Shown piece by piece: positions 22,156 to 31,277 of a stretch of DNA of 64,000 nt. The DNA lies in assembly GCA_030752605.1 (NCBI GenBank), contig JASMDX010000021.1, forward strand, positions 1 through 64,000, given 5' to 3'. This DNA is from GCA-2731375 sp002731375 (GTDB lineage: Bacteria > Pseudomonadota > Alphaproteobacteria > GCA-2731375). A model generated the notes under the pieces. That model had not been told where the DNA came from and made no database searches. It saw only the letters and a program-made list of their open reading frames with translations. Both the position numbers and the translations under genes were made by a program. Numbering within the stretch: the first letter of the stretch is position 1; each line of letters opens with the position of its first letter.

Positions 22156-23087
22156 GGCAAAAACGCGGCCAGGCCCTTGCGGATGTCGAACTTGGGATCA
22201 TAGCCTAGGACTTCACGGGCCCGGCTGATATCCAGGGCGCCTTTTTGCACACAGGCCACATTTAAGTTCGCGTCGCCATGACGGTAGAGCTCGTTGCCAA
22301 CGCTTAGCTGGGCGCCGGGTACCAGCTCGGTCGCTATATCGGCGATCTCGCGCAGACTGACGCCCCTGCCCGTGCCGACATTGTAGGCATCACATGGGTG
22401 TTCATCCTTGTCGATAGCCAGCAGGGCCAGATCCACCATGTCGTCGATATAGGTATGGTCGCAAACAAAATCAGCGCCGAAAGGTTGGTGAAACGGCCGC
22501 CCGGCCATGGCCGCATTGATGAACGAATTGGGCACCCGTTCACGGGGCAGGTCTGGGCCATAGACCCAAATGGCGCGCAGATGGATAACTTCCAGGCCAT
22601 ACTGCTCCTTGTAGCCACGGCCCAGATGCTCCACCGATAGCTTGGAGATGCCGTAGGGATGTAAGGGGTTTTGCGGATGATCTTCGTCGATCACCGCCGT
22701 TTGGAATGCGCCATATGTTTCTTCCGAGCTCATATGCACCATGCGCCGGGTACCGTACAGGCGCATGGCCTCGAGTAAATTGATGGTGCCGCCGATATTG
22801 ACCTCGAACGTACGCATTGGTGTCCGGACAGAGGCGATCACGCCGACGATGGCGGCGGCATGAAAGATGCAATCGGGCGCATCGTCATGAAACAGGGCCA
22901 TTACCGTCGGGCATGCGGTGATCTCGCCCAGCGCCGGGCGTACATTGTCATATTGTTCGATGATCTTGCGCAGGGCCGGCGACAGCCCCATGTCGAACGC
23001 GGTCACACGGTCGCCCCGTTCCGCCAAGGCCCCGACCACCGCCGCGCCCACAAAACCGGAGGCTCCCGTCACCAAAATATGCGCCAT
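22152..23087 (-). CDS. NAD-dependent epimerase/dehydratase (extended SDR)
   Basis: A 311-residue extended short-chain dehydrogenase. It has TGASGFVG (residues 7-14) for NAD binding, Ser120-Ser121 and the YGISK pair Y145/K149. Such enzymes act on nucleotide sugars or on 3-beta-hydroxy groups of small molecules. No other sugar-nucleotide genes are near, so function is open. It faces the carboxymuconolactone decarboxylase-like gene divergently. Confidence 0.9.
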   Translation of the reverse strand: MAHILVTGASGFVGAAVVGALAERGDRVTAFDMGLSPALRKIIEQYDNVRPALGEITACPTVMALFHDDAPDCIFHAAAIVGVIASVRTPMRTFEVNIGGTINLLEAMRLYGTRRMVHMSSEETYGAFQTAVIDEDHPQNPLHPYGISKLSVEHLGRGYKEQYGLEVIHLRAIWVYGPDLPRERVPNSFINAAMAGRPFHQPFGADFVCDHTYIDDMVDLALLAIDKDEHPCDAYNVGTGRGVSLREIADIATELVPGAQLSVGNELYRHGDANLNVACVQKGALDISRAREVLGYDPKFDIRKGLAAFLP

Positions 23088-23166
23088 GCTGAAACCAACC
23101 TCTTTTTTTTGCCGCCATTGAATGCCATGGTTTAGTGGAAACGTAGCACGGTTAGGAGAGCGGGCA

Positions 23167-23475
23167 ATGGCAGATAAGAAAACGGTTTATGAACTGATCC
23201 CACAATTGGGCAAACTGCGCGACGAAGTGCTGTTCGGCGATGTCTGGGAACAGCCGGAGCTGTCGAAACGTGACCGTAGCCTGGCCACCTGCGCCGCGCT
23301 GATCGCGCTTTACCGCACGGACGAATTGCGCGGCCACATGGCCCGAGCCATCGACAACGGCGTCACCAAGGAGGAAATGTTCGGCTTGATCACCCATCTG
23401 GCTTTCTATTCCGGTTGGCCCTGCGCCGTGAATGCGGGGCGCGTCGCACTGGAAATTTTCGAAGGTCAAAAGTAA
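23167..23475 (+). CDS. Carboxymuconolactone decarboxylase/AhpD-like family protein
   Basis: A 102-residue CMD-family protein: LSKRDRSLATCAALIALYR followed by LRGHMARAIDNGVTKEE and FYSGWPCAVNAG. The AhpD CxxC pair is absent, pointing to the 4-carboxymuconolactone decarboxylase-like branch. The ATG at 23167 has AGGAGAGCGGGC upstream. It is followed 13 nt later by the HIBADH-type dehydrogenase, so the two form a small operon. Confidence 0.9.
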   Translation: MADKKTVYELIPQLGKLRDEVLFGDVWEQPELSKRDRSLATCAALIALYRTDELRGHMARAIDNGVTKEEMFGLITHLAFYSGWPCAVNAGRVALEIFEGQK

Positions 23476-23488
23476 GGAATATGGAGAG

Positions 23489-24421
23489 ATGACAAAGATA
23501 GGATTTATTGGCCTGGGCACCATGGGTGCCTCGTTCGCCAGCAACCTGATTAAGGCCGGCTTCGAGGTTACGGTAAATGACCTGCACCGCCAGGTCGCCG
23601 AGACGCATTTGGCGGCGGGTGCCGCATGGGCCGACACGCCACGGAAACTGGCGGCGGCCTCGGACGTGATCCTGACGTCCCTGCCCGGCCCGGCCGAGAT
23701 CGAGGCGGTGGCGCTGGATGAGACTGACGGCCTGATAGCCGGCATGCGCCCGGGCACGGTATTCTTCGATCTCTCCACGAATTCGCCCGCCTCGGTCCGG
23801 CATATTGGCGCGGCCCTTGCTGCCAAGGGTCTGCACCACCTCGACGCACCCGTCAGCGGCGGACCCAAGGGCGCTAGCTCGGGCAAGCTGGCGATCTGGG
23901 TTGGTGGCGAAAAGGATGTTTTCGAAGCCAACCGCAACGTCCTGGATGCCCTGGGCGATCAGGTCCGCTATATCGGCCCGATCGGCGCTGGCGCTGTGGC
24001 CAAGCTGGTCCACAATGCCGCCGGTTACGCCATCCAGACGGCCCTGGCCGAGGTTTTCTCGGTCGGCGTCAAAGCGGGCGTTGAGCCATTGGCATTGTTC
24101 GAAGCGGTCCGCCAAGGCGCGCGGGGCCGGCAACGGACGTTTGACAGTCTTGGCGATCACTATCTGATCAACCAGTACGATCCGCCAGATTTCGCCCTGC
24201 GCCTGGCCCACAAGGATGTCTCGCTGGCGGCCCAGATGGGCCGCGATGTTGGCGTGCCCATGCGCCTGATTGACCAGACCGTGGCGGAAATGACCGAGGC
24301 GCTGGCCCGGGGTTGGGAAGACCGGGATTCCCGCGTTTCCATGTTGTTGCAGCAAGAGCGTGCCGGCCTCGACTTCACCGTTGATCCGGGGGATGTACAG
24401 GCGGTTATAGACGCGGACTAA
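23489..24421 (+). CDS. 3-hydroxyisobutyrate/beta-hydroxyacid dehydrogenase family
   Basis: A 310-residue NAD(P)-dependent beta-hydroxyacid dehydrogenase. The N-terminal signature IGFIGLGTMGASFA binds the cofactor. The substrate loop is DAPVSGGPKGA and the catalytic Lys is K172 in GAVAKLVHN. Substrates in the family include 3-hydroxyisobutyrate, tartronate semialdehyde and related acids. The start is the ATG at 23489 after a purine-rich stretch; the frame is open further upstream without support. Confidence 0.92.
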   Translation: MTKIGFIGLGTMGASFASNLIKAGFEVTVNDLHRQVAETHLAAGAAWADTPRKLAAASDVILTSLPGPAEIEAVALDETDGLIAGMRPGTVFFDLSTNSPASVRHIGAALAAKGLHHLDAPVSGGPKGASSGKLAIWVGGEKDVFEANRNVLDALGDQVRYIGPIGAGAVAKLVHNAAGYAIQTALAEVFSVGVKAGVEPLALFEAVRQGARGRQRTFDSLGDHYLINQYDPPDFALRLAHKDVSLAAQMGRDVGVPMRLIDQTVAEMTEALARGWEDRDSRVSMLLQQERAGLDFTVDPGDVQAVIDAD

Positions 24422-24449
24422 TTGGCGGATCAACCGAAGGGGTAGAACC

Positions 24450-24683
24450 ATGGCAGCACGTCTAAAAGCACCATTCCGTGCCGATCATGTGGGTAGCCTG
24501 CTGCGCCCCGCCGATCTGCACGAGGCACGGACCAAGGCGGCGCAATACATAGACCTGGAACGCTTATGCCTCAGCCCGCAATGAGGTTTCTCCTCTACCC
24601 ATCACGGCAACAAGATCACCAAGGCCGGCGAGATCGCCAAACTTCGCCTGATTGTCGCGACGGCGGCAGAGGCATGGGGTTAG
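24450..24683 (+). pseudogene. Collapsed metE-like (cobalamin-independent methionine synthase family) remnant
   Basis: The first 32 codons encode a typical N-terminus (FRADHVGSLLRPADL). The following codons encode the family's extreme C-terminus (DLERLCLSPQ-stop-GFSSTHHGNK, then KLRLIVATAAEAWG). All is in one frame, so about 290 residues have been removed by an in-frame deletion. The codon at 24582 is TGA where the family has the conserved zinc-binding Cys of CLSPQCGF. The real product would be only 44 residues. It lies between an intact dehydrogenase and the molybdenum hydroxylase operon, 10 nt before the latter's ATG. Confidence 0.85.
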
Positions 24684-24693
24684 ATCCACAGAC

Positions 24694-25536
24694 ATGAAAG
24701 CACCTAATTTTGAGTATCGGCGGCCCGAAAGCCTAACGGAGGCCTTGGAGCTGCTGGCCCAACATGGTGATGATGCCACCATTATCGCCGGCGGGCAGAG
24801 CCTGTTGGCGCTGCTAAATTTCCGCATGGCCGCGCCGGAATTGCTGGTCGACATCGGCCGTCTAGAGGAATTGAAACAGATCACCGGGGGGGCCGATCAT
24901 GTAGAAATTGGCGGTCTGGTGCGCCATTGCGATCTGGCCGCCAGCCCGTTGATCGCCCAGACGCTACCCCTATTGCCGCAAGCCATTGGCCATATCGCCC
25001 ATCCCGCGGTGCGCCATCGCGGTACTATCGGCGGCAGTCTGGCCATGGCCGATCCGGCGGCGGAACTGGCCGCCTGTTGCCTGGCCCTGGATGCTACCTT
25101 CTCGCTTGTCTCAGCGCGGGGCCAACGTTGGGTCGGGGTGGGGGACTTTTTTCAAGGCGTCTACGAAACGGCGCTGGAGTCGGACGAGGTATTGACGGCA
25201 ATCCGACTGCCCAAACCCGCCCCGGACAGTGTCGGCATCTTCAAGGAGGTCGCCCGGCGCCAGGGGGATTTCGCCATGGCCGGCTTGGCTTTCGTCACGG
25301 CTGCCGACAGCGGCCCGCGCATTGCGCTGCTTGGTGTCGCTGACCGGCCCATGCTTGCGCGGCGGACCATGGCGTTTCTAAAAGACAGCCCGCTTAACGA
25401 AGCCCGCGCGAAAGAAGCGGTGGACCTGATCGGCACAGAGGTTGATCCGCCCGAGGATCCGACCTATCCGCCAGCCTATCGCCGGCACTTGGTGCAGGTC
25501 CTGTTGCAGCGCGTATTGATGGAGTTGATTCAATGA
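24694..25536 (+). CDS. Molybdenum hydroxylase FAD-binding (medium) subunit
   Basis: A 280-residue xanthine dehydrogenase/CO dehydrogenase-type flavoprotein. FAD motifs AGGQSLL (about 32-38) and TIGGSLAMADPAAE (about 111-124) are intact. It passes electrons from the 2Fe-2S subunit to an acceptor. The start at 24694 lies 10 nt after the metE-like remnant. Its TGA overlaps the next ATG (ATGA, 25533-25536), so the three subunit genes are translationally coupled. Confidence 0.93.
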   Translation: MKAPNFEYRRPESLTEALELLAQHGDDATIIAGGQSLLALLNFRMAAPELLVDIGRLEELKQITGGADHVEIGGLVRHCDLAASPLIAQTLPLLPQAIGHIAHPAVRHRGTIGGSLAMADPAAELAACCLALDATFSLVSARGQRWVGVGDFFQGVYETALESDEVLTAIRLPKPAPDSVGIFKEVARRQGDFAMAGLAFVTAADSGPRIALLGVADRPMLARRTMAFLKDSPLNEARAKEAVDLIGTEVDPPEDPTYPPAYRRHLVQVLLQRVLMELIQ

Positions 25537-26018
25537 CAACAAGGACACGACGTTTGGCCCTGACAGTGAATGGCGAAGCGGTATCGCGTGAAGTACCCGT
25601 CCGGCAAAACCTGGTGGATTTTCTGCGCCACGATCTAGGCTTTACGGGCTCTCACGTCGGTTGCGAACAGGGCGCCTGCGGGGCCTGCACGGTCGTGTTG
25701 GATGATGAAACCGTACGCGGCTGCCTGGTTCTCGCCGTGCAGGCGGATGGCTGCGACGTACGAACCATCGAAGGCAGCGGCGATCTATTAGGCGATTTGC
25801 GCCAGAGCTTCCATGAGCTGAACGCCCTGCAATGCGGCTTTTGCACACCGGGCATGATGTTGAGCGCGGAAGAATTATTGCAGGCCAATCCTACGCCCAG
25901 CCGCCAGGAAATCCGCGATTATCTTTCCGGCAACTTCTGCCGCTGCACCGGCTATCAAGCCATCGTCGATGCGGTTGCCGCGGTCGCGGCCAAGCGTCAG
26001 GGTGGTGCCGCCTCATGA
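25533..26018 (+). CDS. Molybdenum hydroxylase 2Fe-2S (small) subunit
   Basis: A 161-residue iron-sulfur subunit. The plant-type 2Fe-2S cluster ligands are C44, C49, C52 and C64 (CEQGACGAC ... GC). The second cluster ligands are C101, C104, C136 and C138 (QCGFCTPGM and NFCRCTGYQ). All eight are present. It overlaps both flanking genes by ATGA junctions. Confidence 0.95.
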   Translation: MTTRTRRLALTVNGEAVSREVPVRQNLVDFLRHDLGFTGSHVGCEQGACGACTVVLDDETVRGCLVLAVQADGCDVRTIEGSGDLLGDLRQSFHELNALQCGFCTPGMMLSAEELLQANPTPSRQEIRDYLSGNFCRCTGYQAIVDAVAAVAAKRQGGAAS

Positions 26019-28354
26019 GCATTGGCGCGAGTGTCCCCAGAGATCGGGCCAGGCGGCTGTTGCTGGGCCGAGGTAATTATGTCGATGACATTGCCTTGCC
26101 GCGCATGCTGCATCTGGCCCTGGTGCGCAGCCCCTATGCTCATGCCAACGTCGGCACCATCGATATTGCCGACGCCCTGGCTCTGCCCGGCGTCGTCGCC
26201 ATCTTCACGGCGGAAGACTTGGAAGATGCCGTATCATCCTGGCGGGCGGAACATAAACTGTTCCCGGCAATGGCAGCGCCGAAGCAATTCGCCCTGGCCC
26301 GCGACGTGGTCCGCTGGCAGGGCGAGGCGGTTGCCGCCGTCCTGGGCAATAGCCGGGCCGAGGCCGAAGATGGGGCCGAGCTCGTCTCCGTGGCATGGAA
26401 CGAACTGCCGGCGGTGACCGACGCGAACCAGGCCCTGGCCCCGGATGCACCTATCCTGCATGACGATATGGACAACAACCTGGCTTTCCAGACCCAGGTC
26501 ACGGCGGGGGATGTGGAAACGGCTTTCAACGAAGCTGATCATGTGGAGCAGGAAACCTTCCGCTTTCACCGCCACAGCGGCGTCAGTTTGGAACCGAGAG
26601 GCATCATTGCCGAATTCGAACCGTCGGAGAGCCGCTTGACCGTGCATCAATCGCACCAAACACCGCACCAGCAGCAGGATTTATACGCCCGCCTGCTTGC
26701 TCTGCCGGAGCATAAAGTACGGGTCATCTGCCCCGATGTGGGCGGCGCCTTTGGCCTGAAGCATCACCTGATGGCGGACGAATTGGTGGCCTGCGCCGCC
26801 GCGCGCTTGTTGGAGCGGCCGGTCAAATATATCGCCGACCGGCTGGAATCTTTTCTCGCCGATGTGCATTGCCGGGACCATGAAATAACCGCGCGCATGG
26901 CATTTTCCGCCACCGGTGAAATTCTGGGCATTCAGCTGGATGATCTGTTCAACGCCGGCGCCTATGGCCAGTATCCACGCTCCTCCATCGCAGAGGGTAA
27001 CCAAATCAGCCGCCTAACCGGCGCACCCTATCGCCACCAGCACTACCGGGCCGATGTACGCATGGCCTTTTTGAACAAGAGCATCCTGGGCCATATTCGT
27101 TCTGTCGGGCATCCCATCGCCTGCGCCGTAGCCGAACGCCTGGTCGATTTGGGTGCCGAGACCCTGGGTTTGGACCCGATCGAAGTCCGCCGAAAAAACT
27201 ATCTGAACGGCGACGATTTTCCCAGAACCTCGGCGGGTGGCGTGGAGTTCGAACAACTGTCCTTCAACGGCTGTCTCGACAAGGCTCTGGAGATTGTGGA
27301 CATGACGGAATTCCGCCGGGAGCAGGCGGAACTGCGCGCCCAGGGCATCTATCGCGGTATCGGCGTGGCGACATTCGTCGAATTGACCGCCATCGGACCG
27401 GAATATTATGGCGAAGGTGGCCAGCATATCTCGGCCCAGGAAACCTGCTTGCTGCGCCTGGAAGCCTCAGGCACCGTGCGCTGCTACACCGGCACCACGG
27501 ATCAGGGCCAAGGCATCGATACGGGTATCCAGCAAGTCGTCGCGGATGAATTAGGGGTGGCCTTGGCGGATATCGAAATCATCAGCGGCGACAGCGCGCT
27601 GTGTCCGATGGGCGGTGGATCCTGGGGCTCCCGGGGCGCCGCCCTGGGCGGCGAAGCGGCCTTGCGGGCGGCGGCGACGCTAAAACAGAACATTCTCAAC
27701 ATCGCCGCCTCCCAGCTGCAGAAAGACCCCGGTGACCTGAACATAGACCAGGGCGTGGTCATCGATGGCGCCTCTGGTGCGGCACATATGGCTGTTCCGG
27801 AAATCGCCCGGATCGGTCACTTTCAGCCCTACAGCATTCCAGACGGCGTCAGCGCCGACCTGACCGTGACCGAACGTTATGCCAGCCGGGGCCGCATGTT
27901 TCTGGCCGGCAACGGCCTGCAGACCGCCATTGTCGAGGTTGATGTGGACAGCGGCCTGGTCACGCCCTTGCGCCATGTGGTGGTGCATGATTGCGGCCGC
28001 ATTCTGAACCCGCTGCTGGTCCAGGAGCAGGTACGCGGTGGCGTCATCCAAGGTATCGGCGCCGCGTTGTACGAAGAATTGTGCTATGACGAGGACGGTC
28101 ATCTCCTGACCGGCAGCTTCGCCGACTATCTGGTCCCCATGGCCGGTGAAATGCCCGACATCGAAGTCGCGCATATCGAAACCCCAGCCAAGACATCGGA
28201 ACTGGGTGCGAAGGGTGCAGGAGAAGCCGGTACAGCGGGCGCGGTGGGCGCCATTCTGAACGCGGTCAATGATGCCATCATGCCCTTTAATACCAGCATC
28301 GCCGAAACACCGATCACACCGCCGAGGCTGCTGCAAGCCTTGCGCCGAATTTAG
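26015..28354 (+). CDS. Molybdenum hydroxylase large subunit (xanthine dehydrogenase/aldehyde oxidase family)
   Basis: A 779-residue molybdopterin cytosine dinucleotide-type subunit. It has PDVGGAFGLKHHL, TGTTDQGQGIDTG, GSWGSRGAALGGEAA and the catalytic Glu in KGAGEAGTAGA. The loop that reads AYRGAGR or AYRCSFR in CO dehydrogenase-type proteins is GHIRSVGHPIA here, so it is not a CO dehydrogenase. Likely role: hydroxylation of an N-heterocycle or aldehyde. Its ATG (26015) overlaps the stop of the small subunit. The stop is shared (TTAG) with the convergent IclR gene. Confidence 0.93.
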   Translation: MSIGASVPRDRARRLLLGRGNYVDDIALPRMLHLALVRSPYAHANVGTIDIADALALPGVVAIFTAEDLEDAVSSWRAEHKLFPAMAAPKQFALARDVVRWQGEAVAAVLGNSRAEAEDGAELVSVAWNELPAVTDANQALAPDAPILHDDMDNNLAFQTQVTAGDVETAFNEADHVEQETFRFHRHSGVSLEPRGIIAEFEPSESRLTVHQSHQTPHQQQDLYARLLALPEHKVRVICPDVGGAFGLKHHLMADELVACAAARLLERPVKYIADRLESFLADVHCRDHEITARMAFSATGEILGIQLDDLFNAGAYGQYPRSSIAEGNQISRLTGAPYRHQHYRADVRMAFLNKSILGHIRSVGHPIACAVAERLVDLGAETLGLDPIEVRRKNYLNGDDFPRTSAGGVEFEQLSFNGCLDKALEIVDMTEFRREQAELRAQGIYRGIGVATFVELTAIGPEYYGEGGQHISAQETCLLRLEASGTVRCYTGTTDQGQGIDTGIQQVVADELGVALADIEIISGDSALCPMGGGSWGSRGAALGGEAALRAAATLKQNILNIAASQLQKDPGDLNIDQGVVIDGASGAAHMAVPEIARIGHFQPYSIPDGVSADLTVTERYASRGRMFLAGNGLQTAIVEVDVDSGLVTPLRHVVVHDCGRILNPLLVQEQVRGGVIQGIGAALYEELCYDEDGHLLTGSFADYLVPMAGEMPDIEVAHIETPAKTSELGAKGAGEAGTAGAVGAILNAVNDAIMPFNTSIAETPITPPRLLQALRRI

Positions 28355-29145
28355 TCCGCCAGTCCATCAACCACGGCGCGTAATCTCCGCGCCAGCGCCT
28401 GGCGTTGTCCATCGTCCAACTGCGCCGCCAGGCCGACCGCGACGACGGCCCGGCTGGGCGCGCCGGCCGATTGGGAAATAGGCGCCGCGATAATGACAAT
28501 GCCGCGAATATAGTTGCCGTCATCAATGGCATAGCCGTCGCGGCGCGCTGCTTCAATCTCATCCAGCCAGGTCTCGAACGCCGGCGGGTTCTGCCAGCGC
28601 AGCGCCTCAAAACTGCGCGCCAACCGTTGCCGGTCCCAGCCCCGCTGGGCCGCGACGCAGCGCCCAGTAGCCGAGATCAAGGCCGGGAACTGACTTCCGA
28701 TATTGACATGAATGCTTAAGTTAAGACGCGGGCGGGCCAAGGCGACCACCACCATATGTTCATGACTATCCAGTTCCACCGCAATGGCGGCGACATCAAA
28801 GGTGGCGGCGATATTTTCCAAATGGCTCTGCATCGCCTGTACGAAATCGCTGCCGCCCAACATATCCCGTGCAATGCCCAAAATGCCGATGCCCAGGCTG
28901 TAGCGTTTCGTGTTGGGCTCGAACACCACAAGGTCTTCATGCACCAGGGTGCGCAGGATGTTCAGTGCGGTCGAAGGGATCAACTCCAGATCGCGGGCTA
29001 TGCGGCTGACCCCCAAAGGTTCCTGGCTACGGCCCAGGTAACGTAATATCGTAGCGGCACGGCTGACAGCGGTCACGGGCCGCGCCGGTGCTGCTGGCTG
29101 GGGATCGTTGGGTTCGGTCATGGCAGCAGCATATATTGCAATCAT
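28351..29145 (-). CDS. IclR-family transcriptional regulator
   Basis: A 264-residue regulator with a winged HTH at about 25-88 (AVSRAATILRYL ... GVSRIARDLELIPSTALNILRTL) and a C-terminal effector domain (ISATGRCVAA, DDGNYIRGIVIIAAPI). It is divergent from hyuA at 29196 with only 50 nt between, so it probably controls that operon and perhaps the hydroxylase operon it meets tail-to-tail. A second ATG at 29121 is an alternative start. The effector is presumably the substrate or a product of the hydantoinase pathway. Confidence 0.92.
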   Translation of the reverse strand: MIAIYAAAMTEPNDPQPAAPARPVTAVSRAATILRYLGRSQEPLGVSRIARDLELIPSTALNILRTLVHEDLVVFEPNTKRYSLGIGILGIARDMLGGSDFVQAMQSHLENIAATFDVAAIAVELDSHEHMVVVALARPRLNLSIHVNIGSQFPALISATGRCVAAQRGWDRQRLARSFEALRWQNPPAFETWLDEIEAARRDGYAIDDGNYIRGIVIIAAPISQSAGAPSRAVVAVGLAAQLDDGQRQALARRLRAVVDGLAD

Positions 29146-29171
29146 GGCCGGTTCCAGAATGCTGAGATGGG

Positions 29172-29189
29172 CGGGAGTAACGGGAGTAA
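29172..29189 (+). repeat. Tandem 9-bp repeat in the IclR-hyuA control region
   Basis: Two adjacent copies of CGGGAGTAA (29172-29180 and 29181-29189) lie directly before the hyuA ATG. The second copy contains the RBS (GGGAG). They may only double a ribosome-binding site, or form part of an operator. Confidence 0.35.
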
Positions 29190-29195
29190 TTCAAC

Positions 29196-31277
29196 ATGGC
29201 GTATCGCCTGGGCATCGACGTCGGCGGCACCTTCACTGACTTTGCCCTAATTAGTGATACGGGGGCGGATGAAGATGCCGGCACCTTTGCCATTCACAAG
29301 CAGCTGACCACACCAGATGATCCCGCACGCGCGGTGTTGGAAGGCACCGCCTGCTTGCTGTCCAGTCAGGGCCTGGATCTGGGCGCGGTCGCGGAAATCG
29401 TCCATGGCACGACCCTGGTCACCAACGCGGTCATCGAACGCAAGGGCGCGCGCACGGGCCTTATGACCACGCGGGGCTTCGGCGATATCCTCGATATGCG
29501 TCAGGAGAAACGCTACGACGTGTTTGACCTGCGCCTGGTATTTCCCGCCCCCCTGGTGCCAAGGCGGCGCCGGGCGGAGGTCGACGAACGCTGCCACTAT
29601 GACGGCACGGTCGAGGTGCCGCTGGATTTCGCCGGCGCACGTGCCGACCTGGACCGTCTGGTGCAGGAGGAGAATATCGAGGCCCTGGCGATCTGTTTTC
29701 TGCATGGCTACGCCAACCCCACGCATGAACAAACCTTGGGTGAAATGGCAGCGGCGGCCTATCCTGATCTGGCGGTTTCCCTCTCATCGGAAGTTTGTCC
29801 GGAATGGCGGGAGTTTGAACGGTTCACCACCACCACCATCAATGCCTTTACCCAGCCCATGTTCGATCGGTATCTGCGGCGCCTGGAGACAGGCCTGAAG
29901 GAGCTTGGCTTTGGCGGACGGCTGTTCGTCATGTCATCCAGCGGCGGCACCCTGACGCCGGAAACAGCGCGGCGTTTTCCCACCCGGGTGATTGAGTCTG
30001 GACCCGCCGCCGGGGCCCAGATGTCAGCCTTTCATGGCCGTGCCCTAAAGCAAACCGAGCTTTTATCCTTCGATATGGGCGGTACCACCGCCAAGGGTGC
30101 CTTGATCCGGGGAGGCGCCGCGATCAAGGTCTACCATCAGGAAGTCGCCCGTATACATGACTTCAAGGCCGGTAGCGGCCTGCCCGTGAAGAGCCCGGTG
30201 ATCGATATGATCGAGATTGGGGCGGGCGGCGGCTCCATCGCCGGGGTTGATGTACGCGGCACCATTCAGGTCGGACCGACCAGCTCCGGCGCCGATCCGG
30301 GTCCAGCCTGCTATGGCCAGGGCGGAACCGCCGCCACCTTGACCGACGCCAATCTGGTCCTGGGTTATCTGGATCCGAAGTTCTTTCTCGGCGGCGAGAT
30401 GAGCCTGGACAGGGAGGCATCCGAACAGGTCATTCGCGACAATATCGCCGCGCCGCTGAAACTGTCACTGGCGCGGGCTGCCTGGGGCATTCACGAAATT
30501 GTTGACGAGGATGTGGCCAGGGCCTTTCGTATTCACGCCTCCGAACGGGGCTTTGATTACCGGGGCAGCTCCATGATCGCCTTTGGCGGCTCCGGCCCGG
30601 TGCATGCCATGGGCGTGGCGCGCAAGCTGGGTATTCCACGGGTGATCTTTCCCGTCGCCGCCGGCGTCATGTCGGCCCTGGGACTGCTGGCCAGCCCCCT
30701 GACATTCGAAGTAGCGCGGACCCGGCAGGTCTTTGTCGATGATCTGACGGCGGCTGATTTCGCCGCCACCCTGGCCGCTCTGGAATCCGATGCCATGGCG
30801 CCTCTGGTACAGGCCAAGGTCGAGACCGGCGGCCTGAACATAAGCCGCCGCCTGGATATGCGTTATCATGGCCAGGGCCACGAGATCGAGGTGACCCTGC
30901 CGCAAGACGCTAAGATCGAGGCCCTGGCCAGGATTTTTCGCGGACATTATACGGCGGTACATGGCGCCGCGCTGCTAGACGCGCCGTTGGTTATCACGAC
31001 CTGGAAAGTCGAAGTCTCAGCGCCACCCCCAGCACTCGCCAGCGCGCCACCCAAGGCTCAGAGCAAGGCCGCGCCTAAGGCTGCCCGGCTGGCCTATTTC
31101 GGCGAGGACTATATTGAGACACCGGTCTATGACCGCCAGGACCTGGGCATCGGCGCCATCATCGACGGCCCGGCCTTGATCGAAGAGCGGGAATCCACCG
31201 CGATCATCGGCCCCGGCGATAGAGTGCAAGTGGATGAACATGGCAATCTAATTGCCGAGTTAGTGAGGTTGTCATGA
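29196..31277 (+). CDS. hyuA: Hydantoinase/oxoprolinase subunit A (first copy)
   Basis: A 693-residue ATP-dependent HyuA-family subunit. It begins with the actin-like ATPase motif GIDVGGTFTD (about 6-15), has HGTTLVTNAVIERKGA, SSEVCPEWREFERFTTTTINAF and LSFDMGGTTAKGA, and the GAGGGSIA loop. With HyuB it hydrolyses a cyclic amide such as 5-oxoproline or N-methylhydantoin at the cost of ATP. Substrate is not deducible. It overlaps hyuB by ATGA (31274-31277). A Pro/Ala/Lys-rich linker at about 608-630 precedes the last domain. Confidence 0.93.
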   Translation: MAYRLGIDVGGTFTDFALISDTGADEDAGTFAIHKQLTTPDDPARAVLEGTACLLSSQGLDLGAVAEIVHGTTLVTNAVIERKGARTGLMTTRGFGDILDMRQEKRYDVFDLRLVFPAPLVPRRRRAEVDERCHYDGTVEVPLDFAGARADLDRLVQEENIEALAICFLHGYANPTHEQTLGEMAAAAYPDLAVSLSSEVCPEWREFERFTTTTINAFTQPMFDRYLRRLETGLKELGFGGRLFVMSSSGGTLTPETARRFPTRVIESGPAAGAQMSAFHGRALKQTELLSFDMGGTTAKGALIRGGAAIKVYHQEVARIHDFKAGSGLPVKSPVIDMIEIGAGGGSIAGVDVRGTIQVGPTSSGADPGPACYGQGGTAATLTDANLVLGYLDPKFFLGGEMSLDREASEQVIRDNIAAPLKLSLARAAWGIHEIVDEDVARAFRIHASERGFDYRGSSMIAFGGSGPVHAMGVARKLGIPRVIFPVAAGVMSALGLLASPLTFEVARTRQVFVDDLTAADFAATLAALESDAMAPLVQAKVETGGLNISRRLDMRYHGQGHEIEVTLPQDAKIEALARIFRGHYTAVHGAALLDAPLVITTWKVEVSAPPPALASAPPKAQSKAAPKAARLAYFGEDYIETPVYDRQDLGIGAIIDGPALIEERESTAIIGPGDRVQVDEHGNLIAELVRLS

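Noticed and set aside
24582..24584. TGA as a selenocysteine codon replacing the zinc cysteine of a metE-like protein
   Set aside because: About 290 residues of the protein are missing, so no functional enzyme could result, and no SECIS-like stem is evident right after the TGA.
26015..28354. Aerobic CO dehydrogenase large subunit
   Set aside because: The CoxL form I motif AYRCSFR is absent.
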